From NCBI GenBank assembly GCA_964401455.1, contig CAYNYI010000145.1, positions 1-5,758 of the forward strand: DNA of 5,758 nucleotides, written 5' to 3'. Within the stretch, counting starts at the first letter, position 1. The number at the start of each line of letters is the position of its first letter. Source of the DNA: CAYNYI01 sp964401455 (lineage in GTDB: Bacteria > Fibrobacterota > OXYB2-FULL-49-7 > CAYNYI01). Below the pieces are notes generated by a model that did no database searches, had not been told where the DNA came from, and worked only from the letters and a program-made list of their open reading frames with translations. This document shows, in pieces, positions 1 through 5,758 of the stretch. The translations under genes and the position numbers were made by a program.

Positions 1-990
1 GGATGCGGAAAAACATCTACCCTGAAAATGATCGCCGGGCTTGAGGATATCACATCCGGAGAACTTCTTATTGACGGGCAAAAATACAATGATATTCCCG
101 CCCGTAAAAGAAAGCTGGCGCTTGTTTTTCAGAGTTACGCTTTGTTTCCTCATATGACGGTGGAACAGAATATCGCTTTCGGATTGAAAGTGCAAAAAGC
201 ATCAAGACTTGAGATATTCGATAAAATTGAATGGGTTTTGGGGCTGCTTCATCTGGAAGGTTTGAATAAAAGGTATCCCAAGGAACTCTCCGGTGGCCAG
301 AGGCAAAGAGTGGCTTTAGGTCGGGCACTTGTTCTTAACCCCAAGGTCCTTTTGCTTGATGAGCCTTTGAGTAATGTCGACGCGGAATTGAGAAATAAAA
401 TGACAACGGAATTAAAGCTTATTCACTCCAAATTAAAGATGACCATTATTTATGTCACGCATAATCAATTTGAAGCTATGAGTATGTCTGATCGGATAGC
501 TGTTATAAATAAGGGGCGGCTTTCTCAATATGATACACCCATGAATATCTATAATAAGCCGGAAAACAAATTTGTCGCGGGATTCATCGGAAGCCCGATA
601 ATGAATTTTTTTAATATGAGGCCGGCTGCGGATGGTGACCGGATGATACTTGAGGGCGATGGTCTAAGATTATCTATCGAGGCTTTGAAAGAAGAAACCC
701 TTAAGAAATATTCGGGAGAAAAAATAGTAGTCGGAATAAGGCCTGACCACATCAGCATATACGACAGCAGGCTGGGAAAACGCCGCTCCGACACGAAAGT
801 AGATCTTAATGTTGAGGTTGTTGAGCCGCTTGGTAATATGGATGTTATAACTGCATCAATAAAGGAAACCAAATTAACACTTTGTACTCCGCCTGACAGT
901 GGATTGGAAGCTGGTTCAAGAATCGAAGCTGTTTTTGACGGTAGAAGGCTGCATGTTTTCGATGAAGCCATGCATGAACGAATATGCTGA
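1..990 (+). CDS. ABC transporter ATP-binding protein, MalK/UgpC (sugar importer) type, 5'-truncated
   Basis: This is the ATPase subunit of an ABC importer. It hydrolyses ATP on the cytoplasmic face to drive uptake through permeases not present here. The reading frame is open from base 1, which starts inside Walker A (GCGKTS), so the true start lies upstream and roughly 35-40 residues are missing. Numbering from the window edge, the Q-loop is VFQSYALFPHMTV (Gln codon 130-132), the signature LSGGQRQR starts at 286, Walker B is VLLLDEP at 346-366, and the H-loop His codon is 460-462. After the NBD comes AGFIGSPIMNFF, typical of the MalK/UgpC/MsmK group, then a TOBE/OB-fold tail with GIRPDHI and VEPLGNMD. 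The 329 visible residues plus the missing N-terminus fit the usual length of about 365-370. All catalytic motifs are intact. Sugar uptake is inferred from the subfamily; polyamine or other substrates cannot be excluded. Its stop overlaps the next gene's start (ATGCTGA). Confidence 0.96.
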   Translation, partial: GCGKTSTLKMIAGLEDITSGELLIDGQKYNDIPARKRKLALVFQSYALFPHMTVEQNIAFGLKVQKASRLEIFDKIEWVLGLLHLEGLNKRYPKELSGGQRQRVALGRALVLNPKVLLLDEPLSNVDAELRNKMTTELKLIHSKLKMTIIYVTHNQFEAMSMSDRIAVINKGRLSQYDTPMNIYNKPENKFVAGFIGSPIMNFFNMRPAADGDRMILEGDGLRLSIEALKEETLKKYSGEKIVVGIRPDHISIYDSRLGKRRSDTKVDLNVEVVEPLGNMDVITASIKETKLTLCTPPDSGLEAGSRIEAVFDGRRLHVFDEAMHERIC

Positions 991-2195
991 GATTTCAATT
1001 AAAGCTCTTGTTCCCGGCTGTTTTTTCGGCTCTTCTATATATTATAAGCGGCTGCGGTACACCGGATATTCCGCCCGAAGATGCCCGCAAGTTTCTCGAA
1101 AAAACGGCTTCGGAGGATCTCGAATATATTGTTGAAGAGGCTTCGGACTCGCTTGCGGCGCTTTATCGTAATAAAGTTGAACAGAAAATCGCAGAATTCC
1201 TGAAAAAGGAGGTAACCCGCGCTCTGAAATACGGTCTTTCTGAACCTGTTTCCGGGACATGGAATACTTTTTTCAGTGTCAGGGATTCTGTTTTCAGATA
1301 TTTTTACTCTCTCTCCGATTCACTTTCCGAGGAACGTTTTCCTGAAGGAGATCCGGCTTATCCGTTTTTATTAAGAAAACTGGGGGATGCTTCGGAGAAC
1401 GACAAGGGGATTTCTATTTCTTCAGATATCAAAAAGAGTATGCCTGAATTTATTAACGCTGCCGATTTATCCGCCGCGGAATACATGAAACAAAAAGCCA
1501 CTTTTTTGAAGTCCCGGCCTGTTTACAGTATTGTTTTTCTTAAGTGGTTTCCATTAAGAGAAGATTCTGCAGATGCTCCTGTTTATGATAGAAGGGAATT
1601 TACTTATAACGCCGCCGTAGATTTTTATTATTTCAGAAATATTGACGTTAAACAAAGAAGGAAATACCGTTTACATGGACGCTCAGGTAAATGGCAGAGA
1701 TACAAAAAAGAATACATTAATTACGATAGTGCAAGAGAAAATATCGTTCATGAACTTAAATCCCGGTCACGTCTCGCTGTGGATTCGATTATTGCGGATT
1801 TGAAGAAAAAATCAGCAGGTCCTTTCCATTGGGACATATCAAGGTTTGAACCGGAGTATGATTCAGTATATATGTATGCCGCCGATATTTATATCCGGAA
1901 TAAAAAGGAAATAGTACGTGATTTTTCTTTTTATTATAACTCGAAAAAAGGTCAATGGGTACTTTTTGCTAAGCCTGACAAAGAGGTTCTCCGTAAAAAA
2001 TTAATTAAAAAATTAAAATTGGAAACAATGCAAAGTAATAATAAATTTGATATAATTAATATTGATATGAAAAAGGGACCCGGTTTGATATACGCCCGGG
2101 CGCTTGTCAGTTTATTTTTGGGCAATAATGGTCCGGAAAAATACTATGACTTCATTTACAGGAGCGGCTACGACAGATGGCATATTGTTCGATAA
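984..2195 (+). CDS. Predicted lipoprotein of unknown function with repeated C-terminal modules
   Basis: I do not recognise this 403-residue protein. The N-terminus has a short positive region, a hydrophobic stretch (about residues 8-21) and a lipobox ISGC with the lipidated Cys at 24, so it should be exported and membrane-anchored. Residues 30-85 are helical and charged (KFLEK, EEASDSLAAL, KVEQKIAEFLKKE). The C-terminal half seems to contain three related units of an aromatic, strand-rich segment ending in a Gly/Asp-x-Trp motif: 207-243 (SGKWQRYKKE), 296-330 (KKGQWVLFAKP) and 369-403 (YDRWHIVR). The second and third follow a Lys-rich helix. ATG 984 is the only possible start, because an in-frame TGA lies at 975-977. 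There is no clear Shine-Dalgarno, and the start overlaps the ATPase stop, which suggests coupled translation. It does not look like a sugar-binding protein despite following an importer ATPase. The region around 1996-2070 is notably AT-rich. Coding status is well supported by the signal and the tight packing; the function is unknown. Confidence 0.87.
   Translation: MLRFQLKLLFPAVFSALLYIISGCGTPDIPPEDARKFLEKTASEDLEYIVEEASDSLAALYRNKVEQKIAEFLKKEVTRALKYGLSEPVSGTWNTFFSVRDSVFRYFYSLSDSLSEERFPEGDPAYPFLLRKLGDASENDKGISISSDIKKSMPEFINAADLSAAEYMKQKATFLKSRPVYSIVFLKWFPLREDSADAPVYDRREFTYNAAVDFYYFRNIDVKQRRKYRLHGRSGKWQRYKKEYINYDSARENIVHELKSRSRLAVDSIIADLKKKSAGPFHWDISRFEPEYDSVYMYAADIYIRNKKEIVRDFSFYYNSKKGQWVLFAKPDKEVLRKKLIKKLKLETMQSNNKFDIINIDMKKGPGLIYARALVSLFLGNNGPEKYYDFIYRSGYDRWHIVR
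1602..2192 (+). repeat. Three diverged protein-level modules in the lipoprotein
   Basis: Three segments, at 1602-1712, 1869-1973 and 2088-2192, encode similar patterns. Each starts with Tyr and small residues (TYNAAVDFYYF, YMYAADIYI, YARALVSLFL), then a polar turn, then a second aromatic strand (RKYRLHG, RDFSFYYNS, KYYDFIYRS), and ends with a conserved Trp (residues 237, 325 and 399) in a final strand. Trp spacing is 88 and 74 residues, with a basic helix between units. The similarity is by eye and exists at protein level only; there is no DNA repeat. A cystatin/NTF2-like small alpha+beta fold is one possible reading, but that is inference. Confidence 0.5.
2160..2164 (+). promoter_or_regulatory. 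Ribosome binding site for the TPR gene
   Basis: AGGAG lies 12 nt before ATG 2177, inside the end of the lipoprotein gene. The spacing is somewhat long, but this supports ATG 2177 as the start, giving a 19-nt overlap with the upstream gene. No other in-frame start precedes the signal peptide. Confidence 0.55.
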
Positions 2196-3199
2196 GATAT
2201 TTTTTTACTGTTTTATTTTTAACTTCTCTTTTAGCTCCTGTAGGCGCTGATATTCAGGATGATATAGATACATATCTTAAAAAAGGTAAAGACCTTATAT
2301 ATAATGAGAATTTTAACCGGGCAGAGAAGCTTTTCAGTGGTTTTATCGAAAAGTATCCGGAGCATCCCTTTGGTTATTTTATGAAAGGCGTGGCAATAGA
2401 TAATTATATGTACTATTACAGCCACACGGGGCGTGAGCGGGAATTCTTCCTGAATTGTGAGGCGGCTGTTGAAAAGGGAGAAAAACTTCTGGATAAGGAC
2501 CCAAAAAACGAGCTCGCAATGTTTTTTATCGGGGGAGCAAAAGGCTATATGGGGCTTTATGAGGCTCGTTATAAAAGGTATATCTCGGCTTTTCGATACG
2601 GCTGGGACGGTTTTGTCATGCTTAGGGATCTTGAGGAGATTAATTCGGAGTTCTATGATGTTTATCTCGGACTCGGTCTCTACAATTACTGGCGCAGCAA
2701 GCTGACAAAAATGATGTGGTGGCTTCCGGGAGTAAAGGATAAACGGGAACTTGGAATTAACCAGTTGAAGAAATGCTACAAAAAGGGAAAATATTCTTCT
2801 GAAATGGCGGCGCTTATGCTTGCGCAGATTTATGTAGCCGAGGAAAGACCCATGGAATCGGTTAACATGATGCAGAAAGTCCTGGCTGAATATAAAGGAA
2901 ACAGGATGTTTATGTGGCATCTCGCAGAGGCATATGCCGCGGCCGACAAAAAGCGGGAGGCTTCAGGTGTATATGAGAAAATACTGGGGAAAATCAGCAA
3001 CGACAGGAAATTCAACGTTAGTAATGAGTTTCGCTGCAGGGTTAATCTCGTTGATTTGTATATTAGAATGGGTGACCAGAAAAGAGCGCTGCATCATAAT
3101 AATGAGCTTAAAAACATGAATATCGAGCTTTCCAGCAAGGACAAAAAAAGGTATGAGGAAAACTTTGATATGTATGAGAATGTTAAAAAACATTTTTAG
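2177..3199 (+). CDS. Secreted tetratricopeptide-repeat protein
   Basis: This 340-residue protein has an N-terminal Sec signal peptide: hydrophobic FFTVLFLTSLLAPVGA, with likely cleavage after Ala24. There is a Cys at position 4 but no lipobox, so a soluble periplasmic protein is most likely. The mature part is helical with TPR-like units at about 31-64 (AEKLFSGFIEKYPEHPFGYFMKG), 92-125, 206-238 and 243-272, and a weaker one near 285-312. The middle carries AKGYMGLYEARYKRYISA, YLGLGLYNYW (163-172) and WWLPGVKDKRELGINQLKKC. As far as I recall, this pattern is typical of a TPR family found in several diderm bacteria, in which a YLGLGxYxYW-like segment precedes a hydrophobic stretch and a GDREKG-like motif. 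TPRs usually mediate protein contacts, and no catalytic motif is visible. A partner could be the lipoprotein encoded just upstream, whose gene overlaps this one by 19 nt; that is inference from position. The specific role is unknown. Confidence 0.9.
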   Translation: MAYCSIRYFFTVLFLTSLLAPVGADIQDDIDTYLKKGKDLIYNENFNRAEKLFSGFIEKYPEHPFGYFMKGVAIDNYMYYYSHTGREREFFLNCEAAVEKGEKLLDKDPKNELAMFFIGGAKGYMGLYEARYKRYISAFRYGWDGFVMLRDLEEINSEFYDVYLGLGLYNYWRSKLTKMMWWLPGVKDKRELGINQLKKCYKKGKYSSEMAALMLAQIYVAEERPMESVNMMQKVLAEYKGNRMFMWHLAEAYAAADKKREASGVYEKILGKISNDRKFNVSNEFRCRVNLVDLYIRMGDQKRALHHNNELKNMNIELSSKDKKRYEENFDMYENVKKHF

Positions 3200-3211
3200 C
3201 GGGTAGGTATA

Positions 3212-3982
3212 ATGGCTGATGTGATAGACTATATAATTCACGGCGACGACATGCAGATTGTTGAAGTTGAGCTTGATCCGGGAGAAGGAGTCCGGGCCGA
3301 GGCAGGAGCCATGATGTTTATGGACGAGGGTATTAATATGCAGACCTCGGCGGATGGAGGGATTTTTTCCGGATTCAAGCGTATGGTGACCGGAGAAAGC
3401 TTTTTTATAACCACTTTCATGTTTGACGGCAGCGGCAAAGGGCATGTCGCCTTCGGTGCTCCTTATCCGGGGAAAATAATTCCGCTTACCCTCGAAAATT
3501 ACGGGGGTGAGATTCTTTGTCAGAAAGATTCTTTTCTTTGCGCTGCCAACGGAGTAGACATTGATATTGCCTTTACCAAAAAACTGGGAGCCGGCTTGTT
3601 CGGTGGAGAAGGTTTTATTCTGCAGAAACTTTCCGGAAGCGGAATGGCCTTCGCACATGCCGGCGGTACTATTGTTAAAAAGAACCTCCGCTCTAATGAG
3701 AGACTGAGGGTGGATACCGGTTGTCTGGTGGCTTTCGAAACTTCTGTTTCATATGATATTAAATTCATCGGAGGGTTTAAAAACGCTCTCTTTGGTGGAG
3801 AAGGGCTTTTTCTTGCCGAAATGACAGGCCCCGGCACTGTCTATCTCCAGAGTCTTCCGTTTTCCAGACTGGCCGACAGGATAAAAGGAGCTATGGGCTC
3901 GTCCGGTAAAGGTGAGCAAAAAGGCGCAGCGGGGCTCGGCGGCGGGATACTCGGCAGTCTTATAAGCGGCGACAGAAGCTGA
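3212..3982 (+). CDS. AIM24 / TIGR00266 family protein
   Basis: This 256-residue protein belongs to the family formerly called DUF124, related to yeast mitochondrial Aim24. Family marks include the opening VEVELDPGEGVRAEAGAMMFMDEGINMQT, here residues 17-45, then the GESFFITTF segment at 61-69, and the YPGKIIPLTL and DSFLCAANGVDIDIAF segments. LFGGEG occurs twice (129-134 and 193-198), each followed by a GxG turn (SGSGMAF, TGPGTVY), and the Gly-rich tail is GLGGGILGSLISGD. The fold is known to be a beta-rich barrel-like structure, and the biochemical function of bacterial members is not settled. There is no signal peptide or membrane helix, so it is probably cytoplasmic. ATG 3212 follows the TPR stop by 12 nt, with a modest purine-rich GGGTAGG at 3201-3207, so it is likely cotranscribed with the three genes upstream. 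Length and motifs look complete. No obvious promoter separates it from its neighbours. Confidence 0.94.
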   Translation: MADVIDYIIHGDDMQIVEVELDPGEGVRAEAGAMMFMDEGINMQTSADGGIFSGFKRMVTGESFFITTFMFDGSGKGHVAFGAPYPGKIIPLTLENYGGEILCQKDSFLCAANGVDIDIAFTKKLGAGLFGGEGFILQKLSGSGMAFAHAGGTIVKKNLRSNERLRVDTGCLVAFETSVSYDIKFIGGFKNALFGGEGLFLAEMTGPGTVYLQSLPFSRLADRIKGAMGSSGKGEQKGAAGLGGGILGSLISGDRS

Positions 3983-4077
3983 GAAACTCTGATTTCGATG
4001 TGTTTCCCAATGTTTTTTAAAACTGTTCCAAGGTTCCTTTAGTAACCGAATTTATACATTTCAATCAGTTTTCCGCT

Positions 4078-4097
4078 GATATTTATATCTGGATATA
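4078..4097 (+). promoter_or_regulatory. Alternating GATAT/ATATC half-sites, possible operator
   Basis: In the 175-nt gap before the oxidoreductase gene, GATAT (4078-4082), ATATC (4085-4089) and GATATA (4092-4097) follow one another with 2-nt spacers. They form two overlapping palindromes, GATAT-TT-ATATC and TATATC-TG-GATATA. The second is a perfect 14-bp inverted repeat. The arrangement lies 61-80 nt upstream of ATG 4158, a plausible place for a regulator. AT-rich palindromes also arise by chance, so this is a weak call. I see no convincing -35/-10 pair and no strong terminator hairpin elsewhere in 3983-4157; TATACA (4053-4058) and TATTAT (4134-4139) are only loose -10 candidates. Confidence 0.25.
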
Positions 4098-4143
4098 GTC
4101 CGGTGTATTGTGGTATTTTTTACGCGGACAGACTATTATTAAT

Positions 4144-4148
4144 AAGGA
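4144..4148 (+). promoter_or_regulatory. Ribosome binding site fixing the oxidoreductase start
   Basis: AAGGA ends 9 nt before ATG 4158. An in-frame TAA at 4143-4145 overlaps it, and no start codon lies between that stop and 4158. The start is therefore unambiguous. Confidence 0.8.
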
Positions 4149-4157
4149 CAAGGGCCA

Positions 4158-5758
4158 ATGAACAGCAAAGATTTCAGGGAAATCCCCTATAACTATACAT
4201 CCGCTGATGACAAAACCATCATTAATATAATTTTTGGGCCTAAAATGTGGGAGGCTCTTCACAACCTCAGACACAAAAGGGTCACCGGACGCTCCGCCAG
4301 GCTTCTTTTTCGGATGATCGGAGATCTGTTTATTTTTTTCCGTAACCCTTTTCTTTATCAGGAATTGATAACGGATATTAAAAGAAGACGAAAACTTTTC
4401 CGGGATATCGGGAATGATCTTGAAATCCTTCGCGGGGGGGCTGAGGCGGATCCCGAGGTAAAAGAGGTCCTGGATATTTTTTCTAATCGTATTAAAAAAT
4501 TCAGAAAAGAAATTTTTGCGAGCGCCGCTTTTCAAAGAAAGTTAAAATCCGCTCTCGGCTCCATAATCGGCCGAGAAAATGTCAATTTTGAACCTTTCGA
4601 CCTTGTAAGCCATTCCACCGACGCCACTGACTGGAGGCTTTTTACTCCATTAGCGGTATGCACTCCCTCGAACAAAGATAAAATCGCGCCGCTTTTAAAG
4701 AAAATTGCGGATCTCGGTCTTCATGCTCTGCCAAGGGGGGCGGGAACCGGGCTTACAGGAGGTGCCGTTCCGCTGAGCGGAAAATGTGTAATGATTAATA
4801 CCGAGAAACTCTGCGGAATCGAAAAGATAAGGAAAGAGAAATTCAGACAGAGCGACGGAACAGTAATGACCGTCCATACTGTAAAGGCTGAATCCGGGGC
4901 AGTTACCGATACTGTAATAAATTATTGCCGAAAAGAAGACCTTGTATTTGCGACTGACCCTACAAGCAGCTGGGCCTGTACAATAGGCGGCAATATAAGC
5001 GAAAACGCCGGCGGGAAAGCGGCAGTACGCTGGGGTACCGCTATTGACAATATACTTTCTTATTCCATGGCTCTGTCATCCGGCAGAACTATTAAAATTA
5101 CCAGACAAAACCATCCCTTGAAAAAAATACAGCCCGAAGATACTGTTACTTTTAAAATAGATGAGGAAGGCCGCAAGAGCTCCTTTATCTCCCTAAAAGG
5201 AAGTGATGTACGAAAAAACGGATTATGGAAAGATATTACAAATAAGTATTTAGGCGGTCTTCCAGGTCTGCAGAAAGAAGGAACGGATGGAGTAATTCTT
5301 GATGGAGAGTTCGTTCTCTACCCTGCGTATTCCGAACGGAGGACTTTGTGTCTCGAATTCTTCGGTCCGGATATGGATGAAGCCGGACGGGTAATAAACG
5401 AAATATGCTCTGCTTTCCCTACAGGAACACAAGAAGCGCTAACGGCAATGGAACACTTTGATGATCAGTATATAAAAGCTATCGGCTATAAGGTAAAGTC
5501 CAGTAGGGGACGGCTTCCCAAGGCTGTTCTTTTGATTGATATTTCGGGACACAACCCGGAACAGACTAAGAGAGGGGTGCAGCTTTGTGTGGATATACTC
5601 GGAAAACATAAAAATACCGAATTGCATTCCGCTTCTTCTGAAAAAGAGGCTTCTCTGTTCTGGGAAGACCGTAAGAAGCTCGGCGCAATCGCTAAAAGAA
5701 CCAACGCTTTTAAGCTGAATGAGGATATCGTGCTGCCGCTTTCTCAACTGGCGGAGTT
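4158..5758 (+). CDS. DUF3683-type FAD-linked oxidoreductase (GlcD/D-lactate dehydrogenase-like), 3'-truncated
   Basis: The frame stays open from ATG 4158 to the window edge (533 codons plus 2 bases), so the C-terminus is missing. Residues 1 to about 145 match the DUF3683 region as I know it: REIPYNYTSADDKTI, WEALHNLRHKRVTGRSARLL and RNPFLYQEL. Next come SHSTDATDWR (151-160) and a PCMH/VAO-type FAD-binding domain with PRGAGTGLTGGAVPL (192-206), which should hold the FAD pyrophosphate, and DPTSSW...TIGGNISENAGGKAAVRWGTA (267-296). The FAD-oxidase C-terminal part is under way at FWEDR (501-505) and TNAFKLNEDIVLPL (515-528). Relatives are much longer (above 1,000 residues) and continue into 4Fe-4S and CCG cysteine-rich domains, so the rest should lie beyond this window. 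They are thought to oxidise a 2-hydroxyacid such as lactate or glycolate and pass electrons to Fe-S centres; the substrate here is not deducible. A 7-G run (4434-4440) and a 6-G run (4735-4740) do not break the frame. It is probably transcribed separately from the upstream operon. Confidence 0.94.
   Translation, partial: MNSKDFREIPYNYTSADDKTIINIIFGPKMWEALHNLRHKRVTGRSARLLFRMIGDLFIFFRNPFLYQELITDIKRRRKLFRDIGNDLEILRGGAEADPEVKEVLDIFSNRIKKFRKEIFASAAFQRKLKSALGSIIGRENVNFEPFDLVSHSTDATDWRLFTPLAVCTPSNKDKIAPLLKKIADLGLHALPRGAGTGLTGGAVPLSGKCVMINTEKLCGIEKIRKEKFRQSDGTVMTVHTVKAESGAVTDTVINYCRKEDLVFATDPTSSWACTIGGNISENAGGKAAVRWGTAIDNILSYSMALSSGRTIKITRQNHPLKKIQPEDTVTFKIDEEGRKSSFISLKGSDVRKNGLWKDITNKYLGGLPGLQKEGTDGVILDGEFVLYPAYSERRTLCLEFFGPDMDEAGRVINEICSAFPTGTQEALTAMEHFDDQYIKAIGYKVKSSRGRLPKAVLLIDISGHNPEQTKRGVQLCVDILGKHKNTELHSASSEKEASLFWEDRKKLGAIAKRTNAFKLNEDIVLPLSQLAE

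Noticed and set aside
1206..1213. A near-perfect Shine-Dalgarno AAGGAGGT inside the lipoprotein gene
   Set aside because: No ATG, GTG or TTG lies at a suitable distance downstream. The bases encode Lys-Lys-Glu-Val in a helical stretch of the protein, so an internal start is unlikely.
2231..2920. A 229-codon open frame on the minus strand
   Set aside because: It lies wholly opposite the TPR gene, which has a signal peptide, TPR pattern and operon context. The antisense translation shows no recognisable domain.
2963..3658. A 231-codon open frame on the minus strand
   Set aside because: It spans the junction of the TPR and AIM24 genes, both well supported on the plus strand. It looks like a shadow frame without protein-like motifs.
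4098..4129. GTCCG...CGGAC hairpin as a terminator
   Set aside because: It has only five stem pairs with a 22-nt loop and no following T-run, so it does not resemble a rho-independent terminator.
4434..4440. A run of seven G bases as a possible phase-variation or frameshift site
   Set aside because: The reading frame and family motifs continue correctly on both sides, and seven bases is short for a slippage switch.
4083..4535. A 150-codon minus-strand frame
   Set aside because: It is antisense to the DUF3683 part of the oxidoreductase, whose plus-strand motifs are clear.

Overview
The window carries five protein genes, all on the + strand, and no RNA gene, mobile element or CRISPR array that I can see. 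It reads as ordinary chromosomal sequence from a diderm (Gram-negative type) bacterium. One product has a lipoprotein signal and another a Sec signal peptide with an apparently periplasmic TPR body. Base composition is moderate to slightly AT-rich, with no abrupt change between genes. I cannot name the phylum from this sequence.

Positions 1-3982 hold four tightly packed genes that look like one transcription unit. They are the 3' part of a MalK/UgpC-type ABC transporter ATPase (start outside the window), a lipoprotein of unknown function, a secreted TPR protein and an AIM24/TIGR00266-family protein. The junctions are a 7-nt overlap, a 19-nt overlap and a 12-nt gap, so translation is probably coupled. 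The ATPase is a cytoplasmic energising subunit. The next two products are exported, so the operon mixes a transport component with envelope proteins whose role is not evident.

Positions 3983-4157 are a 175-nt non-coding gap. It lacks a convincing rho-independent terminator but contains a cluster of alternating GATAT/ATATC half-sites about 60-80 nt before the next gene.

From 4158 to the right edge runs the N-terminal 533 codons of a large DUF3683-type FAD-linked oxidoreductase (GlcD/D-lactate dehydrogenase-like). It is cut by the window end before its expected C-terminal Fe-S part. It has its own ribosome binding site and probably its own promoter.

The least explained item is the lipoprotein at 984-2195, whose C-terminal half appears to be built from three diverged copies of one strand-rich module. 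I did not find a clear new defence, mobile or RNA-based system.
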